64,000 bases of DNA from positions 89,010 to 153,009 of the forward strand of contig MKVQ01000017.1 in the NCBI GenBank assembly GCA_001899635.1, read 5' to 3'. This DNA comes from Myxococcales bacterium 68-20. GTDB lineage: Bacteria > Myxococcota_A > Polyangia > Polyangiales > Polyangiaceae. Both the position numbers and the translations under genes were made by a program. The number at the start of each line of letters is the position of its first letter. The stretch's first letter is position 1. Below the pieces are notes generated by a model. That model searched no databases. It was not told where the DNA came from and worked only from the letters and a program-made list of their open reading frames with translations. This document shows, one piece after another, positions 17,377-26,367 of this stretch.

Positions 17377-17923
17377 GGGTGCCTCACGTCTGACCGCCGC
17401 GCACGGCCCGCCCCCGGGGGATGGGGACGGCTCGCTTGGTCTCTCGAGCCCACGACGGGGATCACAGAGATTCCTGCGGCGGAGGAGAGAAGCCCAAGTC
17501 TTGGGCTTCACGGGGAAATGGAAAGCGGAGAGCCGCGACTATAGGGAAGCTTGCGCGACGCGTCACCTCTACAAAACATGTCTGTCGAAGCCGACGTATG
17601 TCGACCGGCCCTCGTACTAAACGCATGTCGAGCCCCCATGGGGTCGAGAGCGTCTCGGAACCGACGCTCCCATCGTCGGATGGCTCGACGAACCGGCTGC
17701 GATCCCCGGCAGCGCCGAGGCGACCGCACGTCCGCCGGTCTCGTCGGCGGCAAGGCGTCTCCGGTCTCGCGGCCGCCACCATCGCTCGAACTGAACGGGC
17801 ACGATCCTCGGGCGGCGCCACGTGCACCTCCTCCGACTCGCTGGAAGCGAGAGACGCGCCAGCGCACGGTCTCGAAACGTTCGAGACTCGACTTGCCTCA
17901 GCGCACGAGCCCGAGCCGTCGAT
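17377..17923. other. Intergenic, no gene seen
   Basis: About 550 bp between citrate synthase and the exonuclease gene. Open frames here are short, Arg/Ser-rich and overlap on both strands, which is what GC-rich non-coding DNA gives. It must hold the citrate synthase promoter, but I cannot place it. Confidence 0.6.
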
Positions 17924-18664
17924 CTAGCTCCGCCACATCCGGCGCTGATCGGCCTGCGCCTGCGAGAGGCGACGCTGCTCCTGGATCATCGCGCCGTATG
18001 CGCGCGGGACCCGCGGATCGCGGCCGAGCGCGTACATCACGCGGAGGGCGGCCTCGGCGTCGTCGCTCGCGCGGTGGGCGTTTTCGAGCTTCACGCCGAG
18101 CCGGGCCGCTACGTCGCCGAGCGAGCGGGACTTCTCGTCGTGCTGGATGTCGCGGGCCCAGACCAGCGGGTCGACCCACTCGACGTCACGCGTGAGCGCA
18201 GGAATGCCCGTCGTGTCGGCCTTCGCGCGCGCGAACTCGCTCATCATGAAGGCGCGGTCGAACAGCGCGTTGTACGCCGCCGGGATGCAGCCGCGGAGCG
18301 CCTGCGCGATCTCGGAAACGACCTGCTCGAAGCGCGGCTTGTCCTTCACCATCTCGTCGCTGATGTGGTGAATGGCGGTGACCTCCGCCGGGATCGGGAT
18401 GCCGGGATTGATGAGCCAGTTGTATCGGGACACGACGTCGCCGTTCCGGCCGACGACGATGCCGACCTCGACGACGCGATCGACCGAGGCGTCGCGGCCC
18501 GTGGTCTCGACGTCGAGGAGCGCGACGTCGAGCTCCTGCCACGGCGCGTCCTGGGCGAACCCCTCTGCGAGGCCGCGAATGGCGACCTTCAGGAGGTGGG
18601 CGATCCCGGGATAGTGACGGCCGGTCGGAAAGCAACCGCACCCGTCCCCGAGCGAGCGCGTCAC
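17924..18664 (-). CDS. DnaQ-like 3'-5' exonuclease (DEDDh)
   Basis: A 246-residue protein with one exonuclease domain. Exo I is LLDVETTG (Asp, Glu), Exo II is YNALFDRAFM (Asp), and Exo III is HRASDDAEAAL (His, Asp), so all DEDDh residues are present. The spacing resembles the DNA polymerase III epsilon/PolC-type proofreading domain, but there is no polymerase here; a role in trimming or repair of nucleic acid 3' ends is likely. The first 40 residues, before the domain, contain CGCF and are unassigned. Start is GTG. It follows the DsbA-like gene by 10 bp. Confidence 0.88.
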   Translation of the reverse strand: MTRSLGDGCGCFPTGRHYPGIAHLLKVAIRGLAEGFAQDAPWQELDVALLDVETTGRDASVDRVVEVGIVVGRNGDVVSRYNWLINPGIPIPAEVTAIHHISDEMVKDKPRFEQVVSEIAQALRGCIPAAYNALFDRAFMMSEFARAKADTTGIPALTRDVEWVDPLVWARDIQHDEKSRSLGDVAARLGVKLENAHRASDDAEAALRVMYALGRDPRVPRAYGAMIQEQRRLSQAQADQRRMWRS

Positions 18665-18674
18665 TTGGCCGGCC

Positions 18675-19679
18675 TCATCGCTTCGGCGCCGCGCTCGCCC
18701 CGCTCGCCCCGCCGTCGGGGGTCGCCGCCGGAGCCTTGCCGGCGTCGGCCTTCGCGCCCGCGTCGGCTGCCGGAGCCGCGGTCTCGCCGTGCGACGCGGG
18801 CTGCTTGCCCATCATCGCGAGCTCCAGGTCGAGCCACTCGTTGAGGTCCTGATGACCGTCGAACTGGCGACCGTTGATGAAGAGCGCCGGCGTGCCCTCG
18901 ATCTTCAGATCCTCGCCGAGCTTCCTGTCCTTCGCGATGCGCTCGGCCGTGTCGGGCGCCTGCATGTCGGCATGGAGCCGGCTCACGTCGAGACCGATCT
19001 CCTTGGCCATGCTGTCGAGGGCCTGCTGGCTGAGGTTCTCGTGGTTCGCGAAGATGAGGTGGTGCATCTCCCAGAACTTGCCCTGCTTGCCCGCGGCGTA
19101 CGCGGCGCGCGCGGCGTTCTCGGAGTTCGGGAACTTCCCGAGCACGTAGAGCTTGTAGGCGAAGCGGACCTCGCTCTTGCGGCTCTCGACGACCTTGTCG
19201 ATGACGGGCGCGAACTGCGCGCAGTGCGGGCACTGGAAGTCGGCGAACTCGACGATCGTGATCGGCGCGCTCTCCGGTCCCTTCGTCGGGGATCCGTCGA
19301 TCGGGACGTTCTTGACCTTGTCGGGATCGAAGCGGTTCTTGTAGCTCTTCTCGAGCGGCTCGCGCGGCATGCCGTCCTTGACGAGCTTCACGAGGTACTT
19401 CGCCGCGGGCGCGCACTTGTCACACTCGCGCTTTTCCTTCACGCACTGGGCGATCGAGACGGGGACGTTCGGGCAAGGCGAGAGGAACTCGGAGACGTAC
19501 GAGCTCCATTCCTTCTTCTCCCGCTGCGTCAGCGTGTTGGTGTCGATGCCGTCGAGGACCACGACGGGCGCTTCGGCCGCTCCCTTGTCCTTGGTGGGGT
19601 CCTCGGTCGACTTCCCGCAGGTGGACCCGGACAGCGCAAAAGCCCCGAGAATTACGGCAGATAGTGCTCTCATCGCCAT
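18675..19679 (-). CDS. DsbA-family thioredoxin-fold lipoprotein
   Basis: A 334-residue protein with a lipoprotein signal ending SGSTC (Cys21), an N-terminal region with a CxxC-type cluster (ECDKCAPAAKYLVKLV), and a DsbA-like thioredoxin domain from about 137 with active site CPHC (150-153) and the cis-Pro loop EGTPALFING. A low-complexity Ala/Asp tail follows. It would form or shuffle disulfides in envelope proteins, fitting the many Cys-rich exported proteins in this window. ATG at 19679 or 19673; both give the same signal peptide. Likely cotranscribed with the exonuclease, which is functionally unrelated. Confidence 0.9.
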   Translation of the reverse strand: MAMRALSAVILGAFALSGSTCGKSTEDPTKDKGAAEAPVVVLDGIDTNTLTQREKKEWSSYVSEFLSPCPNVPVSIAQCVKEKRECDKCAPAAKYLVKLVKDGMPREPLEKSYKNRFDPDKVKNVPIDGSPTKGPESAPITIVEFADFQCPHCAQFAPVIDKVVESRKSEVRFAYKLYVLGKFPNSENAARAAYAAGKQGKFWEMHHLIFANHENLSQQALDSMAKEIGLDVSRLHADMQAPDTAERIAKDRKLGEDLKIEGTPALFINGRQFDGHQDLNEWLDLELAMMGKQPASHGETAAPAADAGAKADAGKAPAATPDGGASGASAAPKR

Positions 19680-19901
19680 GGGATCGCGGCGGGAGCTTAC
19701 CAAAAGGGCGGGGACATGGGGACCCTGCGTCTTCGAGGGGCGCTCACGAGACGCCACGGCGGGCCTCCCGGCCTGCGAGGGCCGCCGCAAAGAGCTCGGC
19801 CTTCGCGGCCCTCCTTCGACCTCCGTGGGCTCCGAGCAGCGAGGCCGGACTCCGTCCCCCGATTCATGGGCTTTGCGTGAGCCGCCGTCCGCGGCTAGAC
19901 A

Positions 19902-20729
19902 TTGCCCACCTTGCGTAGCGTGATCTTTCGCTATGGGGACGTCGCCTCCCTTTCCGGGGCGTTGTCCGAGACCCGGGGCTCGCTCCCTCTCCCCGAGGGC
20001 GAGACCGTGGCCGACGGCGAATGGGTCCTCGCGATCTTCGAGATCGGGTCGCGCCGGCGCGCTACCGCGGCCGCGGCGCGGGGCGTCCGAGCCGCCGGGG
20101 ATACACATCTCGCGTTCGAGCGCCGGGACTGGGACCGCCTCGTCGGCTTCGTCGCCGCGCGAAGCGAGCACATGAAGACCGCGCGCCCCTCCGCCGGGCC
20201 CATGTCCTCATCGCGAGGCGCGATCACCTCGGAGGCACCGCCGATGAGCGAGGCCCCGGCGCGGTCGCGGCGGTTCGACGACATCCCGGCCTCGACCCCG
20301 ATCGAGTCGAGCCGCCTCCCCTTCGGCGCGCGCGTGCTCGTCGTCGACGAGGACGGCGGCGCGGGCGACGAGCTCCGCGCGATGCTCGCGGAGATGGGCC
20401 TCGTGGTCGAGCTCGAGAGCACCACCAAGCGGGCCGAGGAGCGGATGAAGGCTCAACAGTTCGACGCGATCGTCCTCGATCTGCGCGCCCCCGGATGCGA
20501 CTCGCGCGGGTTCGTGAGCAAGCTCCGGGCGGACGCGCGCATCGCGGACATCCCCGTCCTCTTCCTCTCGAGCAAGCCCACCTCGCGCGACGTCGTCGAT
20601 GCGTTCGCGAGCGGCGGCGATGATTTTCTCCCGAAGCCGTTTCGTACGCCCGAGCTCGCGGCGCGGATCTTCGGTCTCCTTCGTCGAGCTCGAATGGCAC
20701 GTGGGGCGGTAGGGAGCTCGGGACGTTGA
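19902..20729 (+). CDS. Receiver protein with PilZ-like N-terminus
   Basis: A 275-residue two-part protein. Residues 1-90 form a small beta-rich domain (VLAIFEIGSRRRATAAAARG, HLAFERRDWDRL) that resembles the PilZ-type domains placed before receivers in myxobacteria; I cannot see a full c-di-GMP motif. After a Ser/Pro linker, residues 144-265 are a receiver with Asp149/Asp151, phospho-acceptor Asp193 (VLDLRAPG), Ser223 and Lys245 (FLPKPF). Start is TTG at 19902; later GTG starts would cut the N-domain. Its stop overlaps the ParA-like gene (TTGA), suggesting joint control of positioning or surface processes. Confidence 0.8.
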   Translation: MPTLRSVIFRYGDVASLSGALSETRGSLPLPEGETVADGEWVLAIFEIGSRRRATAAAARGVRAAGDTHLAFERRDWDRLVGFVAARSEHMKTARPSAGPMSSSRGAITSEAPPMSEAPARSRRFDDIPASTPIESSRLPFGARVLVVDEDGGAGDELRAMLAEMGLVVELESTTKRAEERMKAQQFDAIVLDLRAPGCDSRGFVSKLRADARIADIPVLFLSSKPTSRDVVDAFASGGDDFLPKPFRTPELAARIFGLLRRARMARGAVGSSGR

Positions 20730-22306
20730 TCGAGAGCTTTCCGCCTCCTTCGCTCGGCCCCGACGCCATCGAGGTCGAAGGTCTGCGCGGCACGCGACGC
20801 ATGCTCGCCGTCGGCGGTGGCCGCGGCGGCGCGGGCAAGAGCCTCGTCGCGCAGAACCTCGCCGTCTACTTCGCGCAGCTCGGCAAGAACGTCATCCTCG
20901 TCGATCTCGATCCGACGGGAGCGAACCTCCACGCGCAGTTCGGGGTCACGGCACACGCGAACCCGCCCAGCGACGAGACGACGGAGGAGCTCGCGAAAGG
21001 GCTCATCCCGACGTTCGTGCCCGGCCTCTCGATTCTCCCCGGCCCCCACGACGCAATCGAGCCGCCGCTGCAGCTCCGCGCGGGCCGCAAGAGCCGCTGG
21101 CTGAGCCGCCTCAAGTCGCTGCCCGCCGACTACCTCGTCGTCGACGTCGGCCCCGGGCATGCCCACCTCGCCGTCGACGTGATGCTCGCCGCGGACATCG
21201 CGATCTGCGTCACCGTCCCCGAGCCGCCCGCGATCGAGGCGACGTACCGCTTCCTCCGCGCCGCCTACCGGCGCAAGCTCCGGCGTTCGCTGGTCAGGGA
21301 TCGCTTCCGGCTCTCCCTCGTCGACCGCGTGATGAAGGAGATCGGGCGTCTCCCCTCCCCGCTCGACGTCGTTCGCCTCCTCGCGAAGACGGACCGTACG
21401 CTCGCCGAGCTCGCATGGGTGGAGGCGACGCGGATGCATCTTCATCTGGTCGTGAACCAGACGCGCGTCCGGACCGACCTCGAGCTCGCCGGCGCGATGA
21501 GCGGCCTCGCGAAGCGACACTACGGCATGACGCTGGACGAGCTCGGCTGGGTCGAGCACGACGACACCGTCTGGCTCACGGTCCGGCGCCGCAGGCCGCT
21601 CCTCGTGGAGAGCCCCACGTCGAAGTCAGCGCGCAACATCGAGCGCATCGCTCGACGCGTGGTCGCGCTGACGGCCGTGAAGACGGAGCCGAAGGAGCCC
21701 GCGCCGCCGCTCCCGCCCGTGCTCACCGCGCCGGATCACTACACCGTGCTGGGGATCGGCCGCTCCTCGAACGACGAGGAGGTACGCCGCGCCTTCAAGC
21801 GTCAGCGCGAGATCTACGCCACCGGCGGCCTCCCGACGTCCTCGCTCCTCGACGACGAAGAGCTCGCGATCGCGCAGGCTCGCATCGACGAGGCGCACGA
21901 CAGCCTGCTCGATCCGGTGCGCCGCCGTGCGTACGACCTCTCCATGTTCCCGGAGCCGGACGCCGATCGCCCGGACGCCCAGTCGGTGCCGCGCCCCGCC
22001 CTCGCGGCCGAGCAGCTCATGCTCCAGAGCGAGCTCGCTCGGGAGATCGGCCCGGACACCGAGTTCACCGGACCGCTCCTCCGGAAGGTGCGCGAGTCGC
22101 AGGGCATCGAGATCGCCGAGATCAGCTCGCGCACGAAGATCTCGAAGGCTCACCTCCTCGCGCTCGAGGACGAGACGTACGACCACTTGCCCGCGATCGT
22201 GTACGTGCGCGGCTTCGTCACGGAGCTCGCGAAGTACCTGCGCCTCGATCCGGCCCAGGTCCAGCGGACCTACCTCCGGCGCATGCGCGAGAAGCACGTT
22301 TCGTGA
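20726..22306 (+). CDS. ParA/MinD ATPase fused to J-like and HTH domains
   Basis: A 526-residue fusion. Residues 25-315 are a ParA/MinD/FlhG-type ATPase with deviant Walker A GGRGGAGKS (31-39), Walker A' VDLDPTGAN (Asp60, Asp62) and Walker B-like YLVVDVGPG. Residues about 336-406 look like a J domain (DHYTVLGIGRSSNDEEVRRA ... DSLLDPVRRRAYD) but lack the HPD tripeptide. Residues about 446-515 form a RodZ/YmfM-type helix-turn-helix (LLRKVRESQGIEIAEISSRT, ALEDETYDHLPAIVYVRGF). Such proteins usually place structures in the cell; the added domains suggest protein-protein docking. Start is TTG overlapping the receiver stop; the next gene starts in its stop. Confidence 0.88.
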   Translation: MIESFPPPSLGPDAIEVEGLRGTRRMLAVGGGRGGAGKSLVAQNLAVYFAQLGKNVILVDLDPTGANLHAQFGVTAHANPPSDETTEELAKGLIPTFVPGLSILPGPHDAIEPPLQLRAGRKSRWLSRLKSLPADYLVVDVGPGHAHLAVDVMLAADIAICVTVPEPPAIEATYRFLRAAYRRKLRRSLVRDRFRLSLVDRVMKEIGRLPSPLDVVRLLAKTDRTLAELAWVEATRMHLHLVVNQTRVRTDLELAGAMSGLAKRHYGMTLDELGWVEHDDTVWLTVRRRRPLLVESPTSKSARNIERIARRVVALTAVKTEPKEPAPPLPPVLTAPDHYTVLGIGRSSNDEEVRRAFKRQREIYATGGLPTSSLLDDEELAIAQARIDEAHDSLLDPVRRRAYDLSMFPEPDADRPDAQSVPRPALAAEQLMLQSELAREIGPDTEFTGPLLRKVRESQGIEIAEISSRTKISKAHLLALEDETYDHLPAIVYVRGFVTELAKYLRLDPAQVQRTYLRRMREKHVS

Positions 22307-23904
22307 CCGAGCCGAGCTCGGTTGGTTCGCCGTCTCGCCACCGCGCGCTCTCGGACGACTCGGCGCCAACAACGACGAGCGAGCGCGACGTCGGAAGCGG
22401 CGCGCGACCGGTCGCGCGCGACCTCCAGCCCGTCTTCTTCGCGCTCGGCCTCTTCGCGGTCGCCTTCGCGCTCCGGTTCCTCGCGGCGCGCCTCTTCGCC
22501 GGCGAGCCCGTGTGGGACGGACACTATTACGACTTCGGCGCGCGCCGAATCGCCGAAGGCCATGGCTACTCGGACGATCGGATCGTCGCCGGCGTGGTCG
22601 AGTGGCATCCGTGGTGCCACTACCCCGTCGGCTACAGCGGCTATCTCGCCTTCTTCTACTGGCTCCTCGGCTCTCACGGGAGCTGGGTGCCCCATCTCGC
22701 CAACGGGCTCGCCGGCGCCCTCGCATGCGCGGTCGTCTACCTGCTCGCGCGCGAGGGACTGAGCGAGCGACGCGCGCGCCTCGCCGGCATCCTCACCACG
22801 CTTCATCCCGGCCTCATCCTGTACGGCGCGCTCGTGATGGGCGAGGTCGTCTCCGCGCTCAGCGTGATGACCGCGTTCTGGATCGCGATCCGTCTCACGC
22901 GAACGCTGCCACCTCACGCGAGCGTGCTCGTCCGCATGCGCGGCGTCGCAGCAGGTGCGCTGATCCTCGGAGCCGGCGCCCTCGTCCGCCCGCAAGCGCT
23001 GCTCTGTGCGCCGTTCCTCGCGCTCGCGCTCCCGCTCGCCTCGCGATCGTCGACGCTCCTCCGTTGGGCACCGCGCGCGATCGCCACGATCGTCGCCTGC
23101 GTGTTCGCGCTCGTGCCGGTGCTCCCGTGGACCGCACGCAACTGCCGGGTGATGGACGGCTGCGCCCTCGTCAGCACCAACGCGGGATGGAACCTCGCCA
23201 TCGGCTCCTTCCCTCGCGCGACCGGCCGCTTCGAGACGTTGCGCTCGTCGGACGGCTGCCGCGAGGTCACCGGGCAGGTGCAGCAGGACCGCTGCTGGCT
23301 CCACTACGGCATCGAGAACATCGAGCGCGAGCCCGGACGCTGGCTCGGCCTCATCCCGGCGAAGCTGTCGAACACGTTCGATCACGAGTCGTTCGCGGTC
23401 GAGTACCTTCGCGAGGCGCGCCCCTCCGAGTGGCCCGAGTCGCGTCGCGTCGCGTGGCGATCGGCGCTCACCGCCGTGCATCGCATCCTGATGGTCGCGT
23501 CACCCCTCGCGTTCGTGGCGCTGCTCTTTCCTCTCCGCCGTCGCGCGGAGCCTCGCGCGCTGGCAGCCCAGGGCGCGCTCCTCGTCGCAGTCGGCCTCGC
23601 GGGCTACCTCGGGATCTCGGCCGGCACGCCGACGTTCTGGCCGATCGTGCTCGGCGCCTGCGTCCTCGCGTGGCTTCCGCTCCCCGGACGCCCGGCGACC
23701 CCGCCTGCGCTGCTCCTTCCCGTCGTCCTGATCGCGACGACGGCGCTCACGCACGCCGTGTTCTTCGGCGATGACCGCTATCACCTCGTCGCCACGCCGG
23801 CGTTCTGCCTGCTCGCAGCAGCCGCGCTCCGACCACCAAACACGCGCGGCGCGGACGCTACGGAGACTCGAGGTGTGCGCGCCGCGGGAGCAAGCTCAAG
23901 CTAA
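22303..23904 (+). CDS. Integral membrane glycosyltransferase (GT39/ArnT-like)
   Basis: A 533-residue protein with about ten hydrophobic helices (for example VFFALGLFAVAFALRFLAAR at the start). The first loop holds an acidic motif, WDGHYYDFGARRIAEGHGYS, in the position of the catalytic Asp of GT-C enzymes such as Pmt and ArnT, which use polyprenyl-phosphate sugars. A large periplasmic loop with four Cys (CRVMDGC, CREV, RCW) follows the mid-protein helices. GTG start overlaps the ParA-like stop. Substrate unknown; transfer of sugar to a surface glycan or protein is inferred. Confidence 0.85.
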   Translation: MTEPSSVGSPSRHRALSDDSAPTTTSERDVGSGARPVARDLQPVFFALGLFAVAFALRFLAARLFAGEPVWDGHYYDFGARRIAEGHGYSDDRIVAGVVEWHPWCHYPVGYSGYLAFFYWLLGSHGSWVPHLANGLAGALACAVVYLLAREGLSERRARLAGILTTLHPGLILYGALVMGEVVSALSVMTAFWIAIRLTRTLPPHASVLVRMRGVAAGALILGAGALVRPQALLCAPFLALALPLASRSSTLLRWAPRAIATIVACVFALVPVLPWTARNCRVMDGCALVSTNAGWNLAIGSFPRATGRFETLRSSDGCREVTGQVQQDRCWLHYGIENIEREPGRWLGLIPAKLSNTFDHESFAVEYLREARPSEWPESRRVAWRSALTAVHRILMVASPLAFVALLFPLRRRAEPRALAAQGALLVAVGLAGYLGISAGTPTFWPIVLGACVLAWLPLPGRPATPPALLLPVVLIATTALTHAVFFGDDRYHLVATPAFCLLAAAALRPPNTRGADATETRGVRAAGASSS

Positions 23905-23905
23905 C

Positions 23906-23927
23906 GAGCCGGGTTCTACCCGGGCTC
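23906..23927 (+). terminator. Hairpin after glycosyltransferase gene
   Basis: Two bases after the stop codon, GAGCCGGGT pairs with ACCCGGGCTC around a 3-nt loop with a single bulged G. There is no T-run, so this is only a candidate terminator or RNA 3'-end stabiliser. Confidence 0.45.
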
Positions 23928-24217
23928 GCGGGCTGGACGAGAAATGCGCTTGCCACGGATGTGCCAGGCTGCGCCGAGGGCGATCGCCGGGTCTTGCCAC
24001 GACGCGATCGCCCCTTCACTCCGCGGCTGATTCTCGGCTTCTGGCCCCGCCTGGCCCACTGGCACGAGCTGTGCTGTTCAGCGCCGGTCCACAGTGCGCC
24101 GCCGCGCCCTGGGGGTGGAAAGGGGAGCCGATCGATGCGCTTTGGATCGTCGCAGGGTCCGCTAAGCTCGGCCATGAAGCGCAGGGAAGACGGCGTCCGC
24201 GGAAGCGAAGGGCGCGC
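23928..24217. other. Intergenic, no gene seen
   Basis: About 290 bp upstream of the DUF2330 gene. Only short low-quality frames are present. The promoter of the next gene should lie here but I cannot place it. Confidence 0.5.
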
Positions 24218-24223
24218 AGGAGG
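24218..24223 (+). promoter_or_regulatory. Consensus ribosome binding site
   Basis: AGGAGG lies 6 nt before the ATG at 24230 and fixes that start for the DUF2330 gene. It is the strongest Shine-Dalgarno sequence I noticed in the window, hinting at high expression. Confidence 0.8.
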
Positions 24224-24229
24224 CTCGAG

Positions 24230-25630
24230 ATGAAACGCTTCATCATGACGAGCGCGATCGCGCTCGCTGCTGCCGTGACCACGACGGCGATCCTCGAGCG
24301 TGATGCGAGCGCTTGCGGCGGATGCTTCAACCCGCCGGAGAACCCGACGGTCGTCACCGACCACCGGATGATCCTCAGCGTCTCGCAGTCTCAGTCGACG
24401 CTCTACGATCAGATCCGCTACTCGGGCTCGCCCGCCTCCTTCGCCTGGGTGCTTCCGATCTCGGGCGAGATCACGGTGGGGCTCTCCGCCGACATCGTCT
24501 TCGGCGCGCTCGACTCGATGACCCAGACGCAGCTCGTGGCACCGCCGCTCAACTGCCCCGCGCGGCCCGCGAACTGCCCTTCCCCGCCCCAGGCGTCGTT
24601 TGACTCTGCCTCGGGCGGGAACGGGGGCGTCAACGTGATCAAGAAGGAGGTCGTCGGGCCGTACGAGACGGTGCAGCTCCAGGCGTCCGATCCCGGCTCG
24701 CTCCGGAACTGGCTCTCCGCGAACGGCTTCAACGTTCCGCCCGACGTCGCTCCCGTCGTCGACACGTACGTCGCCGAGAAGTTCAACTTCCTCGCGCTCA
24801 AGCTCGTGCCCGGCAAGGGCACGCAGGACATGCGACCGGTGCGCGTGACGACGAAGGGCGCGAACGTCGCGCTCCCGCTCCGCATGATCGCGGCGGGGAC
24901 CGGGCCGGTCGTCGGCATCTCGCTGTGGGTCGTCGGCGAAGGCCGCTACGAGCCGCAGAACTTCGCCTCGTTCTACATCCAGACCGACGAGATCGTCTGG
25001 GACTGGACCGCGAACAAGAGCAACTACACCGAGCTCCGCGCGCAGAAGACCGCCGCCGGCAACGGTCGCACCTGGGAGATCGAGAGCTCGATCGACGTCC
25101 AGCGTCTGCAGCTCGAGTCGATCGTGAAGCAGGGCACGTGGAACGGCGGCGGCCCCTACCCCCAGACCGACGAGGCGCGCGCCGCGCAGGACTACCTCGA
25201 GGTGAAGGACGAGCAGGGCAACGTCACGAAGACCGCGGTGGCGGCGCGCGAGGAGGACCTCGCCACGCTCTTCAGCAGCATCGGCACTCCGCGCGTGACG
25301 CGTCTGCGCGCCGACCTCCAGCACGCCGCGCTCGACGTCGATCTGCTCATGTCGGCTGCAAAGGATCAAAGCCCCGCCTCGAACGTCCGTCAGATCACGA
25401 GGGAGGCAAGCCAGCCGCTCTGCCCCGTGTGGGACGGCTGCTCGAGCACGGGTCAGGCGCCGCGCGACGAAGCGGTCGCGCGCTCGCGGCCGGCATCCGG
25501 CGACGGAGAGTCGTTCTCCTGCGAAGCGGCACGCCAGCCCGCCGGCTCGAGAACGTGGGCCGCGCTCGGATTCGCCGCGCTCGGTATCGTCGAGCTCGTT
25601 CGACGCGCCCGCTCACGCCGCGTGCATTGA
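24230..25630 (+). CDS. DUF2330 exported protein
   Basis: A 466-residue exported protein. The signal peptide ends near DASACGGCF; the CGGCF start of the mature chain is typical of DUF2330 proteins. The body is a beta-rich domain (SFAWVLPISGEITVG, TTKGANVALPLRMIAAG) to about residue 400. It ends with a hydrophobic helix (WAALGFAALGIVELV) and basic residues, suggesting a membrane anchor. Function of the family is unknown; it is frequent in myxobacteria and actinobacteria as a secreted protein. Its strong ribosome site suggests abundance. Next gene, a small lipoprotein, follows after 84 bp on the same strand. Confidence 0.88.
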   Translation: MKRFIMTSAIALAAAVTTTAILERDASACGGCFNPPENPTVVTDHRMILSVSQSQSTLYDQIRYSGSPASFAWVLPISGEITVGLSADIVFGALDSMTQTQLVAPPLNCPARPANCPSPPQASFDSASGGNGGVNVIKKEVVGPYETVQLQASDPGSLRNWLSANGFNVPPDVAPVVDTYVAEKFNFLALKLVPGKGTQDMRPVRVTTKGANVALPLRMIAAGTGPVVGISLWVVGEGRYEPQNFASFYIQTDEIVWDWTANKSNYTELRAQKTAAGNGRTWEIESSIDVQRLQLESIVKQGTWNGGGPYPQTDEARAAQDYLEVKDEQGNVTKTAVAAREEDLATLFSSIGTPRVTRLRADLQHAALDVDLLMSAAKDQSPASNVRQITREASQPLCPVWDGCSSTGQAPRDEAVARSRPASGDGESFSCEAARQPAGSRTWAALGFAALGIVELVRRARSRRVH

Positions 25631-25714
25631 GAAGTCACATCAGACAGCACGCGAAGCGGCTCCGAACGCGCCGCCTCGCTCGCGCTCCCGGCCCCACATG
25701 CTAACAAAGGCGCC

Positions 25715-26224
25715 ATGCGCCTAGCTTCCTCCCTGCGGATCGCCGTGGGCTCGCTCGTCTCCATGCTCGCGTTCACGGTTTCGATCGCTGGATGCTCCGA
25801 CGAGACGGAAGGCTCGTGTAAGGACTACTCGCCGCCGTCTTCGTTCGACGCGCTGAGCCCCACAGTCTCGTTCGCGAAGGACGTGATGCCGATCTTCGCG
25901 CAGAGCTGCGCGTTCACCTCGTGCCACGGCTCGCCGACGGGGAGCACGAACGGCGTCTTCCTCGGGGGCGGCGATCCGAAACGCGTTCACGAGGCGCTCG
26001 TCGAGGTGCGCTCGACCAAGCTCCCGACGATGTCCTTCGTGAAGGCCGGAGAGCCGCGCGAGAGCTTCCTTCTCCGGAAGATCGACGGGAGCCAGTGCGC
26101 GCTGAATGCACAGTGCACCGGATCGAGCTGCGGCGATTCGATGCCTCACAACGACGACGCCTTGCCGCTCGAGCTGCGCGACACGATTCGCCGCTGGATC
26201 GCGCAGGGCGCGAAGAACGACTGA
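25715..26224 (+). CDS. Small c-type-haem-like lipoprotein
   Basis: A 169-residue lipoprotein (signal ends SIAGC). The mature part has the layout of the short cytochrome-like proteins of Polyangia and Planctomycetes: VSFAKDVMPIFAQSC, then SCHG, later DSMPHND with a possible Met ligand, and a final helix LPLELRDTIRRWIAQGA. The haem motif reads C-A-F-T-S-C-H, two residues longer than the normal CxxCH, so covalent haem attachment is uncertain. An electron-transfer or redox-sensing role is inferred. Confidence 0.8.
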   Translation: MRLASSLRIAVGSLVSMLAFTVSIAGCSDETEGSCKDYSPPSSFDALSPTVSFAKDVMPIFAQSCAFTSCHGSPTGSTNGVFLGGGDPKRVHEALVEVRSTKLPTMSFVKAGEPRESFLLRKIDGSQCALNAQCTGSSCGDSMPHNDDALPLELRDTIRRWIAQGAKND

Positions 26225-26367
26225 GACGCGGCTAGCGAGCACGCGCAGCATGCGCGACGGGCCCGCGGCGCGGCAGCGCGTGAATGGTGTCGGCCTCGGC
26301 TTCGCAACCCTGGCCGCCGCCCACGCGATCCGCCGCCGTCGCGACCCACGCTGACGAGCACCTGCCC

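Noticed and set aside
21415..22302. Long frame upstream of the glycosyltransferase in the same reading frame
   Set aside because: The first 296 residues are Arg/Ala/Pro-rich shadow sequence lying in another frame of the ParA-like gene; membrane-protein character begins only at the GTG at 22303.
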